In this document: piece by piece, positions 1 to 7,681 of the stretch
Numbering within the stretch: position 1 is the stretch's first letter
Layout: each line of letters begins with the position of its first letter
From: Actinocrispum wychmicini
GTDB lineage: Bacteria > Actinomycetota > Actinomycetes > Mycobacteriales > Pseudonocardiaceae
Length of the DNA: 64,000 nucleotides
NCBI RefSeq assembly: GCF_004345645.1
Contig: NZ_SLWS01000004.1
Coordinates: 558,001-622,000 of the forward strand
Direction of reading: 5' to 3'
Translations under genes and position numbers: made by a program
Notes under the pieces: model-generated
Databases searched by the model: none
Told to the model about the DNA's origin: nothing
What the model saw: only the letters and a program-made list of their open reading frames with translations

Positions 1-950
<950 letters not shown>

Positions 951-992
951 TCGCACTCCCTCGACAGCCGCGCCGGATGGGGGTGGATCGGC

Positions 993-1018
993 AAGCTCAC
1001 TATATTCTAGTGAAGCTT
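993..1018 (-). promoter_or_regulatory. Inverted repeat in the clpC promoter region
   Basis: An AT-rich inverted repeat, CACTA-TATTC-TAGTG (998-1012), extended on both sides by AAGCT/AGCTT, lies about 50 bases upstream of the clpC start in a short gap. On the clpC strand it contains a -10-like TATAGT. It is a plausible site for a heat-shock or Clp regulator, but its spacing does not match the HAIR element of HspR exactly, so the binding protein is unknown. Confidence 0.45.
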
Positions 1019-1032
1019 TTTTGGGGAGTGCC

Positions 1033-1686
1033 CTACCAGTCCAAGCCGAGCATCCGGATGCACCGCCGCGCGGCCGGCGGGTCACCGGTGATCCGGACCT
1101 TGCCCGTGGCGACCGCCTCGCCGGGGGCGAGCATCCGGGCGCCGACCCGGATGAACGTGTCCGCGTCACAGTCCACGGTGATGTCCGGGGCGGCCGCGGG
1201 CGCCCGACTGAACCGCACCGCGCCGTCGCGGACCTCGATGACGAAGGTCTGACTGTCCACACGGAACTCGTACGTGTCGTCCACATCCGGCACCGCGTCC
1301 CGGCTGACCATCGACTGCACCGCGAGAAAGCCCCACTCCGGGCGGATCACGCCGCCGCGGTCGTCCTCCCGCAGAAACCCCATCCCCCACCGGGCCAGTG
1401 CCAGCAGCGGATGCCTGAGCTGTTCGCCGAGCTCGGTGAGCTGGTAGCACATCGCCCGGTCGCCGCCGGGCATCGGGACCCGTTCGAGCACACCGTGCCC
1501 GGCCAGCATCCGCAGCCGGTCGGCGAGCAGGTTCGGGCCGATGCCCGGCATGTTCGCCAGCAGCGCGGTGAACCGCGCCGGGCCGATGAGCAACTCCCTT
1601 ACCACGAGCAGGGTCCACCGCTCGCCGATCACGTCTAGGCCGACGGCGAGGCCGCACCCCGGTCCGTACTCGCGTCTGCTGGACAT
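1033..1686 (-). CDS. HxlR-family transcriptional regulator with C-terminal SCP2-like domain (copy A)
   Basis: The 217-residue protein begins with an HxlR winged helix (residues about 8-105, with [14 protein letters not shown] and [11 protein letters not shown]) and ends with a small domain of the type that resembles sterol carrier protein 2 (residues about 125-217, ending MLGLDW). A cysteine at residue 11 sits just before the helix, where thiol-sensing HxlR members carry their reactive cysteine. The ATG at 1686 has an AGAGG ribosome site; an open reading frame continues upstream but is not needed. The gene is divergent from the methyltransferase at 1776 and is a clear paralogue of the regulator at 13628. 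It probably controls the neighbouring methyltransferase or its own gene through the inverted repeat at 1733-1757. Confidence 0.88.
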   Translation of the reverse strand: MSSRREYGPGCGLAVGLDVIGERWTLLVVRELLIGPARFTALLANMPGIGPNLLADRLRMLAGHGVLERVPMPGGDRAMCYQLTELGEQLRHPLLALARWGMGFLREDDRGGVIRPEWGFLAVQSMVSRDAVPDVDDTYEFRVDSQTFVIEVRDGAVRFSRAPAAAPDITVDCDADTFIRVGARMLAPGEAVATGKVRITGDPPAARRCIRMLGLDW

Positions 1687-1732
1687 CCGTTCCTCTCTCG
1701 CCGCCGGACCTGTCACCTGATGCCGCGAGGAG

Positions 1733-1757
1733 GTACTTTCCGTAGCGTACAAGGAAA
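1733..1757. promoter_or_regulatory. Candidate operator between the HxlR gene and the methyltransferase
   Basis: The divergent gap contains two interleaved inverted repeats: GTAC (1733-1736) with GTAC (1747-1750), and TTTCC (1737-1741) with GGAAA (1753-1757). The position between a regulator and a divergent target fits autoregulation. No footprint or conserved-site comparison supports it. Confidence 0.4.
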
Positions 1758-1775
1758 CCCCCATGGAGGAAGCGA

Positions 1776-2642
1776 ATGAGCGTGGCCACGCTTCGTGCGG
1801 ACAAACGGGAGGAATGGCAGCTTTCCGCTGTCGGGTGGGTGAAGTACCGATCCAGCTTCGCCGACGCCGGCGTGCCCAGCGTGCGGCGGATGATCCAGCT
1901 GGCGCGCCCGGCGCCCGGCGGGCGGGTGCTCGATCTCGCCTGCGGTGTCGGTGTTCCAGCGTTCGACCTCGCCGATGCCGTCGGCCCCACGGGATTCGTG
2001 CTGGGCCTGGACATCGCCGAAGCCATGGTCGCCGGCGCGCGGAGGTGGGCTGCCGCGCACGCGGTGACCAATGTGGAGTTCCGGACCATCCCGACGGAGT
2101 ACGAGTTCGACCTGCCCGCGGCGGGCTTCGACGCGGCGACCTGCCGGGCGGGACTGCAGTACATGGTCGAGCCCGGCCGCGCGGTGCGGGCGGTGCACGA
2201 GGCGTTGAAGCCGGGTGGACGGTTGGTGGCGATGACCGTCGGGTCGCCACAGCGCTGCACCTCCCTGCGTCTGCTAGAGGACGTCGTCGCCCGGCACATC
2301 GACATGCCCGCCCTGATCCCCGACCCGGACCCGGAGGTGCCGGGCACCGTGTCCCTGTCCGACCCCGCCGACCTGGAAGGGCTCTACCACGCCGCCGGCT
2401 TCACCGACGTGACGACGGAGATCGCCGACCACCCGATCGTCCGGGCGGGCAGCGCCGAGGAGTACTGGGACGTGTGCGAACAGAGCGCCGGGCCGTTCAT
2501 CCTGCTGCTCCGGTCGATCAGCCCGCGGCTGCGGGACGCCATCCGGGCGGACGCCATCCGCGAGCTCAGGTCGGCCTTCCCAACCGGCCCGGTGGTGATG
2601 ACCGGCGAAACCCTGATCACCACGGGAACCAGGACGAGCTGA
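1776..2642 (+). CDS. Class I SAM-dependent methyltransferase
   Basis: This 288-residue protein carries the SAM-binding motif I VLDLACGVGVPAF (residues 51-63), an acidic motif II region GLDIAEAM and the post-motif segment KPGGRLVAM. These mark a UbiE/Methyltransf_11-like enzyme that methylates a small molecule. The C-terminal substrate cap (residues about 180-288) is not diagnostic. The ATG at 1776 has a strong GGAGG site 6-7 bases upstream. It is one of three methyltransferases in the cluster and resembles the one at 4769-5671 in length and layout. A terminator hairpin follows. The acceptor atom is unknown: O-, N-, C- and S-methylation are all possible. Confidence 0.88.
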   Translation: MSVATLRADKREEWQLSAVGWVKYRSSFADAGVPSVRRMIQLARPAPGGRVLDLACGVGVPAFDLADAVGPTGFVLGLDIAEAMVAGARRWAAAHAVTNVEFRTIPTEYEFDLPAAGFDAATCRAGLQYMVEPGRAVRAVHEALKPGGRLVAMTVGSPQRCTSLRLLEDVVARHIDMPALIPDPDPEVPGTVSLSDPADLEGLYHAAGFTDVTTEIADHPIVRAGSAEEYWDVCEQSAGPFILLLRSISPRLRDAIRADAIRELRSAFPTGPVVMTGETLITTGTRTS

Positions 2643-2655
2643 CCACCCGGCGCGG

Positions 2656-2696
2656 ACCTCCGCCCCGGCCACAAGAGCGCCATCCGGGGCGGAGGT
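2656..2696. terminator. Bidirectional terminator hairpin
   Basis: A 13-base-pair perfect stem, ACCTCCGCCCCGG (2656-2668) with its complement at 2684-2696 and a 15-base loop, lies between the convergent methyltransferase (ends 2642) and EF-hand gene (ends 2733). There is no T tract, as is common for actinomycete terminators. Confidence 0.8.
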
Positions 2697-2702
2697 GTCC
2701 AT

Positions 2703-2736
2703 TCAGGACAGCTCAGGACAGCTCAGGACCACTCAG
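2703..2736. repeat. Tandem 10-base repeat at the 3' end of an EF-hand gene
   Basis: The unit TCAGGACAGC is repeated twice exactly and a third time with changes, then runs into the stop codon of the EF-hand gene at 2733. On the gene strand the copies give several closely spaced TGA triplets. It is probably slippage debris next to the terminator; no function is evident. Confidence 0.6.
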
Positions 2737-3269
2737 GGCAGGTCGCCAACCATCAGGTTGCCGACCGCGTTCGGGTCGTCGCTGAGGTAGAACTCCCGGA
2801 TCGCCGCGGCGTACTCGTCCCGGCTCACCGTACCGTCGTGATCGGTGTCCAGCGCCTCGAACATCCGGCGGGTCTCGTCCTCGGTGATCCCGGCCCGGCT
2901 CTGCCCGGCGATCATCTCGTGCACCGACAGCGTGCCGCTCTTGTCCCGGTCGGCCACGTCGAAGACGGCCAGCGCGAACGGCAGTGCCACCCGGTCGACG
3001 AAGTCCGGTTTCTCCATGGCGGCGTTCCACTCCGACTTGCTGACCGTGCCGCTCTGGTCGGTGTCGGTCGCGGCCGTGATGTCCGCCCACAGCTTGGTGG
3101 CCAGGTCGTTGATCCGGGCCGCGTCACCGGACGCCGGTCCCACTTTGAACGTCTCGCACCAGATCTTGGCCATCGCGGTGATGTCGTTCTCCTGCAGGAC
3201 TCCGTCGCGGTTCACGTCGAAGCGGTCGAATGCCTTCTCGTACTTGCGTTTTTGTAGTTGGGTGGGCAT
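2733..3269 (-). CDS. Four-EF-hand calcium-binding protein (calerythrin-like)
   Basis: The 178-residue soluble protein has four canonical EF-hand loops, at residues 18-29 (DVNRDGVLQEND), 69-80 (DTDQSGTVSKSE), 107-118 (DRDKSGTLSVHE) and 141-152 (DTDHDGTVSRDE). This spacing matches the calerythrin and sarcoplasmic calcium-binding protein family known from actinomycetes. Loops 2-4 end in glutamate; loop 1 ends in aspartate. The ATG at 3269 is chosen because GGAGAG lies just upstream; a TTG at 3281 is also open. The gene is last in a leftward operon after a methyltransferase, a homocysteine S-methyltransferase and another EF-hand gene. No signal peptide is present, so it should act in the cytoplasm as a calcium buffer, sensor or partner protein. 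Confidence 0.9.
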   Translation of the reverse strand: MPTQLQKRKYEKAFDRFDVNRDGVLQENDITAMAKIWCETFKVGPASGDAARINDLATKLWADITAATDTDQSGTVSKSEWNAAMEKPDFVDRVALPFALAVFDVADRDKSGTLSVHEMIAGQSRAGITEDETRRMFEALDTDHDGTVSRDEYAAAIREFYLSDDPNAVGNLMVGDLP

Positions 3270-3294
3270 TTGTCTCTCCAATCGTTGCCTGCCG

Positions 3295-3873
3295 TCAGCC
3301 TGGGGGTGTGCCGAAGAACCAAGCTCCGGGCGAGTCGGGGTCGTCGGACGTGAACGCGTCCCGGACCACGGCGACGAACTCGCCGATGTCGATGCGGCCG
3401 TCGCCGTCGGTGTCGATCCGGGCGAACGCGTCCAGCGCGATCTGTTCGCTGAGCCCGGAGGCGAGGTAGATCGCCACGTACTCGGCCGTGGAGATCACGG
3501 CGTCGCCGTCGGTGTCCAGCACGTGGAAGACCGTCTCGGCGATCGGGCCGACCGTCGAGTCGAAGAAGGTGTCGTCGTCGACCAGCCGCGTCTCCATGAT
3601 CGTGACGCAGTCGGCCGCCGGTATCCGGCCGGTGACGTCCGCGCTGTTGATGTCCGAACTGTTGATATCCGCACTGTGTCGCCGCAGGTGGTGCCACCAG
3701 GCGTCGAGTGCCGTGTGGATGGTGCGCCAGTGCGGCGATCCGGCGGGCAGTCGCAGTGCGCCGCACGTGTTGTCGGCGTGCGCTGCGAAGTCCGCCGCGG
3801 TGATGTGGCCGTCCGCGTCGACGTCGAAGATCTCGAACATCGCCGCGAGGTTCCGTTGTTTCTGGCTGGTCAT
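3295..3873 (-). CDS. EF-hand calcium-binding protein with one degenerate loop
   Basis: The 192-residue protein has EF-hand loops at residues 17-28 (DVDADGHITAAD), 120-131 (DTDGDAVISTAE) and 154-165 (DTDGDGRIDIGE). A fourth site at about 77-88 is degenerate: position 1 is serine and position 12 aspartate. It sits just after a low-complexity linker of SADIN/SSDIN/SADV repeats (residues 67-80) that is encoded by a 15-base tandem repeat. The ATG at 3873 overlaps the stop of the preceding homocysteine S-methyltransferase gene by four bases, so translation is probably coupled. It is a distant paralogue of the EF-hand gene that follows after 25 bases. A calcium-binding role is likely; the partner is unknown. 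Confidence 0.87.
   Translation of the reverse strand: MTSQKQRNLAAMFEIFDVDADGHITAADFAAHADNTCGALRLPAGSPHWRTIHTALDAWWHHLRRHSADINSSDINSADVTGRIPAADCVTIMETRLVDDDTFFDSTVGPIAETVFHVLDTDGDAVISTAEYVAIYLASGLSEQIALDAFARIDTDGDGRIDIGEFVAVVRDAFTSDDPDSPGAWFFGTPPG
3637..3681. repeat. 15-base tandem repeat inside the EF-hand gene
   Basis: Three in-frame units are present: GTCCGCGCTGTTGAT (3637), GTCCGAACTGTTGAT (3652) and ATCCGCACTGTGTCG (3667). They encode the ADINS/SDINS linker before the degenerate EF loop. Because the units are multiples of three, the repeat can expand without breaking the frame. Confidence 0.75.
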
Positions 3874-4766
3874 GCCACGACCTCCATGCGCAGGCGGGCG
3901 GCGGCGGCTCGCAGGTGGTCCGGCGAGGTGCCGCAGCACCCGCCGAGGACGTCCGGGCCGAACTCGGCCCGCCACCGGGCCAGCAGGTTCGCGAAGTCCA
4001 CAGGGGACAGTTCGGCCGGCAGGTGGGAGTCGACGTGGCCGTCGACCCCCGACCGGTCCTCGATGTTGGGGTAGGCGCCGATCCGGCCGGCGCATCCGGA
4101 CCGCAGTTCGGCCAGGCACCGGGTGGTGTCCGTGGGCGATGTGCAGTTGACCAGGACGGTGTCCGCGCCGTCCCGTTCGATGGTACGCGCGGCGATCCGC
4201 AACCGCTCGCCGGACAGCAGCCGGCCGTCCGGCCCGCAGACGAAGGAGACCCAGCCGCGGGCACCCGCGTCGAGCACCGCCGCCAACGCGATTCTGGCCT
4301 CCCGCACGGTGTTCATGGTTTCCACCAGGACGAGGTCGACGCCCGAGCGGACGAGGTCCGCGGCGAGCGCGCCGTGTTCGGCTCGCAGTTCGGCGTCCGG
4401 CGGGACCAGGTCGGGGCGGTAGCAGTCGGCCACCGGCGCGACGGAACCCGCCACGAGTGCCTGGATTCCGGTGTCGGCACAGGCATCCCGGGCCAAGCCG
4501 ACCGCGGTACGGACCAGCGCCGCCGGGTCGGCACCGAGGGGCCGAAGAGCCCGGCCGTGGCAGCGGAAGGTGTTCGCGGTGATCACCTGCGCGCCGGCGC
4601 GCAGATGGGCGGCGTGCACCGAGCGCAGCACCTCGCGCCCCTTGACGGTGCGCAGCGCGGCGGTGGTCCACCATGGAGCGTGGACCGGCACCCCGGCCCG
4701 TTGCAGCTCCGTGGCGACCGCACCGTCCAACAGGATCGGTGCCGCCGTGGAGAAGCCGCTGGACAT
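3870..4766 (-). CDS. Homocysteine S-methyltransferase family protein
   Basis: The 298-residue protein has the barrel fold of zinc-dependent homocysteine/selenocysteine methyltransferases (MmuM, BHMT). The start LLDGAVATELQRAG, the segment ITANTFRCH and the three zinc-ligand cysteines are all there: C208 in VNCTS and C277/C278 in GGCCGTSPDH. The family moves a methyl group from S-methylmethionine or SAM to a thiol. In this operon, two bases after a SAM methyltransferase and overlapping an EF-hand gene, it could either recycle methionine for the cluster's methyltransferases or methylate a sulfur atom of the product. The second option is inference from context. The ATG at 4766 is the natural start; a longer open frame upstream belongs to another reading frame. 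Confidence 0.88.
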   Translation of the reverse strand: MSSGFSTAAPILLDGAVATELQRAGVPVHAPWWTTAALRTVKGREVLRSVHAAHLRAGAQVITANTFRCHGRALRPLGADPAALVRTAVGLARDACADTGIQALVAGSVAPVADCYRPDLVPPDAELRAEHGALAADLVRSGVDLVLVETMNTVREARIALAAVLDAGARGWVSFVCGPDGRLLSGERLRIAARTIERDGADTVLVNCTSPTDTTRCLAELRSGCAGRIGAYPNIEDRSGVDGHVDSHLPAELSPVDFANLLARWRAEFGPDVLGGCCGTSPDHLRAAAARLRMEVVA

Positions 4767-4768
4767 GA

Positions 4769-5671
4769 TCAGCTCAACGGGGTGACGGCGCGGACGAGCA
4801 GGGTGCGGGAAGGCAGGTCGATCCGGCCGTCGGGGCGGCGGTACGGCTCCACCGACGCCGCGATCGCGGCCCAGGTGTCGGGATCGTCCTTGCTGCCGAA
4901 CCGTTTCTCGATCATGGTGAGCAGGCCCGGCGGCGAGCACGTGCGGTAGAACTCGACGTACTCGTCGGTGCCGGTGAGCCAGAACGGCGCGTCGAACCCG
5001 GTCACCGACACCTCGGCGAACCCGGCCGCGCGCAGCTCGCGCTCGACCTGTGCCGGGTCCGACATGCTGTACGGGCTGGGCTCCTCGGGCGGTGGCTGGG
5101 GCAGTTCCAGCCGTTCGGCGAGGACCCGGAACCCGCGGGAGATCATCGGCGCGGTCTCCGGCGGCCCCCACACCGAGGCGGCCAGCCTGCCGCCCGGCAC
5201 CAGCACCCTGGCCGCTTCGGCGAACGCCGCCCGGTGGTCCACCGCGAACATCAGGCCCCACCGGCTGATCAGGGCGTCGAAGGCGCCGGCCGGCAGGTCC
5301 AGGGACTCCAGATCGCCCCGCAGGACGTCGACGTTGCCGAGCGCCGCCGACCGGGCCCTGGCGATCTCGACCATCTCCTCGGACAGGTCGAGCGCCGTCA
5401 CCCGACCGTGTTCCCCGACCGTGTTCGCCAGGAGCACCGCGGGCTCGCCGATCCCGGTGCCCACGTCCAGCACCCGGTGGCCTGGCCGGACCTCGCCGAG
5501 TTCCAGCAGCCGCTCGCTGACCGGGGTGCCACCCCGCTCGAACTTCTCCCGCCAGGTGAGCCAGCCCGCGCTCATCGCGTTCCAGTTCGCGCGCTGGGTG
5601 GCCTTGAATCGGGCCGGGTCGAACCGCGTGCTGGTCAAGGGTCGCCGCTCCAGTCCTGTCCGGGTGTGCAC
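4769..5671 (-). CDS. Class I SAM-dependent methyltransferase
   Basis: The 300-residue protein has motif I VLDVGTGIGEPAV (residues 68-80), ALDLSEEMVEIAR and the post-motif region VPGGRLAASVWGP. It resembles small-molecule methyltransferases of the UbiE/Methyltransf_11 group. It is the first gene of a leftward operon that continues with the homocysteine S-methyltransferase (two-base gap) and two EF-hand genes. The start is uncertain: the GTG at 5671 lacks a clear ribosome site, whereas a TTG at 5638 follows GGAG at a good distance. The N-terminal 25 residues are therefore provisional. Its substrate is unknown; it shares the layout of the methyltransferase at 1776. Confidence 0.85.
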   Translation of the reverse strand: MHTRTGLERRPLTSTRFDPARFKATQRANWNAMSAGWLTWREKFERGGTPVSERLLELGEVRPGHRVLDVGTGIGEPAVLLANTVGEHGRVTALDLSEEMVEIARARSAALGNVDVLRGDLESLDLPAGAFDALISRWGLMFAVDHRAAFAEAARVLVPGGRLAASVWGPPETAPMISRGFRVLAERLELPQPPPEEPSPYSMSDPAQVERELRAAGFAEVSVTGFDAPFWLTGTDEYVEFYRTCSPPGLLTMIEKRFGSKDDPDTWAAIAASVEPYRRPDGRIDLPSRTLLVRAVTPLS

Positions 5672-5977
5672 TGATCAGAGGGAACGCATGTCAATTCATC
5701 GATCATCACTCACGGAAACCCATCACACTCGAAACCGGAGAAAGGTGTCGAAAACATCGACAATGGCGTCGACCGGGTCGTCCAGTGCCGTGACCGATGA
5801 TCGAGGTGTGCGGCGGTGCTGTGCGTCGCCTCCCTGACTAATTGATGCTACCGCAGAAAGAAGTTGCGGCAAGTCCTCAATTCAGGCACAACTGTCACCC
5901 GGACAGACCCACCCCGGGACCACCCACTGTGTCCATTGCGGGCACAGTAATTCGGCGTGTCCGAAACATAGACTCAC
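5672..5977. other. Intergenic region between methyltransferase operon and solute-binding protein gene
   Basis: About 300 bases without a convincing gene; the open frames here are short or are shadows. It must hold the promoter of the leftward methyltransferase operon. On that strand TTGACA occurs at 5694-5689, without a good -10, and a better pair lies further upstream (see 5845-5872), which would give a leader of about 165 bases. Confidence 0.6.
5845..5872 (-). promoter_or_regulatory. Possible promoter of the methyltransferase/EF-hand operon
   Basis: On the minus strand TTGCCG (5872-5867) and TAGCAT (5850-5845) are separated by 16 bases. A CCGCA/TGCGG inverted repeat (5851-5869) lies between them, where a repressor could bind. 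The match to the vegetative consensus is moderate. Confidence 0.4.
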
Positions 5978-7681
5978 TCACTCGGCCAGCCACAGGTTCG
6001 CCAGATCGAACCAACGATCCACAGTGGGCATCGCGATCGCGTTGCGCACGCGGGACCCGCGCAAGTGCGGGATCGTGGGAGCGTGTACAAGGACGGGCAC
6101 GATGGCCGCGTCCCGCATGATCCGCAGGTCCACCTGGTGCCACGCGGCCCCCGCCGCGTCCGGGTCGGTGCACGACAGCGCCTCGCTGATCAGCCGGTCC
6201 ACCTCCGGATTGCTGTAACAGCCGTAGTTCCCGGTGCCGTGCGTCGCGTTGGTCTGGAACATCGGTTGCAGGAACGCCCGGCCGTTGTCGCCGAACCAGT
6301 CCGGCGTCCACGCCGCGACCGCGATGTCCCACGTGCCCGCGCGCGCGTTCGCCGGGTCGTGCAGGAGCGGGTAGTGTTCGGCGTGCCCGAGGCCGACGAG
6401 ACGCAGCCGGATCCCGATCTTGCCGAGGTCGACCTCCAACTGCCGGGCGACCTCCGGGTTGGCGTCCATGTCCCGGTGCACCACGGTCAGCGTCAGCCCG
6501 TCGCCGTAGCCCGCGTCGATCAGCAGGGCGCGGGCCCGGTCGGGGTCGCCACGGTCGCCCGCACTGGGATAGAGGTCGTAGTCGCGGTAGCCGTAGTTGC
6601 CCGGCGGGATCGCGGTGTGCGCGGGCCACATCACCGTGCCCGCGCTGAGGTTGTCGAAGATCCCGATCATGGCGGCCTTGTCGACCGCGAAACTGATCGC
6701 CTGGCGCACCTTCAGCTTGGTGACCGCGCCGGCCGCGTTCGGGCTGACCATGTTGAACACCAGGTACGGGTTGACCGCGTAGCCGAGGTTGTCCGCCGGG
6801 TCGGCCGGGTTGACGTCGTACGGCTCGGTGACCGGAGACGCCCAGGACAGGTCGGCCTCGCCGCCGAGGATCCGCCGCCGGACGTCCTGCGGCGTCGCCG
6901 TCCGGTCCATCGTGACGTGCACACCGTCCAGATGCTGGCAGCGGACCGGATCGGATTCCTTGCGCCAGCTTGGATTCGGTTCCATGTGCAGCATCTCGCC
7001 GTGCGCGTACGCGGTGAGCCGATAGGGCCCGCAGGACCGCACACCGCGCCGGAACTCGGCGCTGTCCGGCAGGTAGGCGTCGTATTCGATCGGCGCCGGC
7101 GAGGTGAACGCGGTGGCCAGAATGTGGATGAAGTCCGTAGCCGGGCGAATAAGACGGAAGCGTAGGATCTGATCGTCGATCGCGGTCAGGCCGGAGATAT
7201 CATGAGTGTTCTGGAAGCGGGCGAGATCGTCCGGTGTCGGATCATCTCCGGCCGCGGCGGTATAGGCGTCGCAGAACTCCGCCATTCCGGTGATGGTGCT
7301 CGTGAAATAGTGGATCGCGCCGCTGCGGAGAACCGGATTGCACATTCGTTTGAATCCACGGACGAAGTCCGGCGCGGTCACCGCGCGTTCCGGGGTGGTG
7401 TCCCAGCGGACGCCGGGCCGCAGCCGGACGGTGTAGGTCAGCCGGTCCGCGCTCACCCCGCCGTTGGCCACGGTCGGGATCTCGGTGGCGACGTCGGCGA
7501 CCGGGGTGAGGTCGCGCCAGTCCCGCAGCCCGCGGATCGGCGGATAGGCGAACAGCTGCCGGGTGAACAGCCGGATGATCTGGCCGGACAGCATGAAGAA
7601 CGAGCTCGCCGGGTCGACGTGGTCCATGCTGCCGGGGCCGTAGAGCCGAAGGACACCGCCACGGCGGGGACGGTCGGTCAT
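5978..7681 (-). CDS. Family 5 solute-binding protein homologue without signal peptide (1)
   Basis: The 567-residue protein has the fold of oligopeptide/dipeptide-binding proteins (SBP_bac_5): the N-terminal LTYTVRLRPGVRWD segment, KVRQAISFAVDK, and a C-terminal region with TWDIAVAAWTPDW and YSNPEVDRLI. Normal family members are exported lipoproteins. This one starts MTDRPRRGGVLRLYG and has no signal peptide, no membrane segment and no lipobox cysteine, so it should stay in the cytoplasm unless the start is wrong. The ATG overlaps the stop of a second, related gene by four bases. No permease or ATPase gene is nearby. A role in binding a pathway intermediate or the toxic product is possible. 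Confidence 0.85.
   Translation of the reverse strand: MTDRPRRGGVLRLYGPGSMDHVDPASSFFMLSGQIIRLFTRQLFAYPPIRGLRDWRDLTPVADVATEIPTVANGGVSADRLTYTVRLRPGVRWDTTPERAVTAPDFVRGFKRMCNPVLRSGAIHYFTSTITGMAEFCDAYTAAAGDDPTPDDLARFQNTHDISGLTAIDDQILRFRLIRPATDFIHILATAFTSPAPIEYDAYLPDSAEFRRGVRSCGPYRLTAYAHGEMLHMEPNPSWRKESDPVRCQHLDGVHVTMDRTATPQDVRRRILGGEADLSWASPVTEPYDVNPADPADNLGYAVNPYLVFNMVSPNAAGAVTKLKVRQAISFAVDKAAMIGIFDNLSAGTVMWPAHTAIPPGNYGYRDYDLYPSAGDRGDPDRARALLIDAGYGDGLTLTVVHRDMDANPEVARQLEVDLGKIGIRLRLVGLGHAEHYPLLHDPANARAGTWDIAVAAWTPDWFGDNGRAFLQPMFQTNATHGTGNYGCYSNPEVDRLISEALSCTDPDAAGAAWHQVDLRIMRDAAIVPVLVHAPTIPHLRGSRVRNAIAMPTVDRWFDLANLWLAE

Noticed and set aside
1033-2250. A longer 405-residue version of the first HxlR protein
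   Set aside because: The extra N-terminus is Arg/Pro-rich shadow sequence over the divergent methyltransferase; homology begins at the ATG at 1686.
2703-2736. CRISPR-like or iteron repeat
   Set aside because: Only three 10-base units without spacers; it fits simple slippage beside a terminator.
5672-5840. A SAM-sensing riboswitch in the methyltransferase operon leader
   Set aside because: The long leader and the gene functions made it tempting, but I could not find the stems of a known SAM or SAH riboswitch class.
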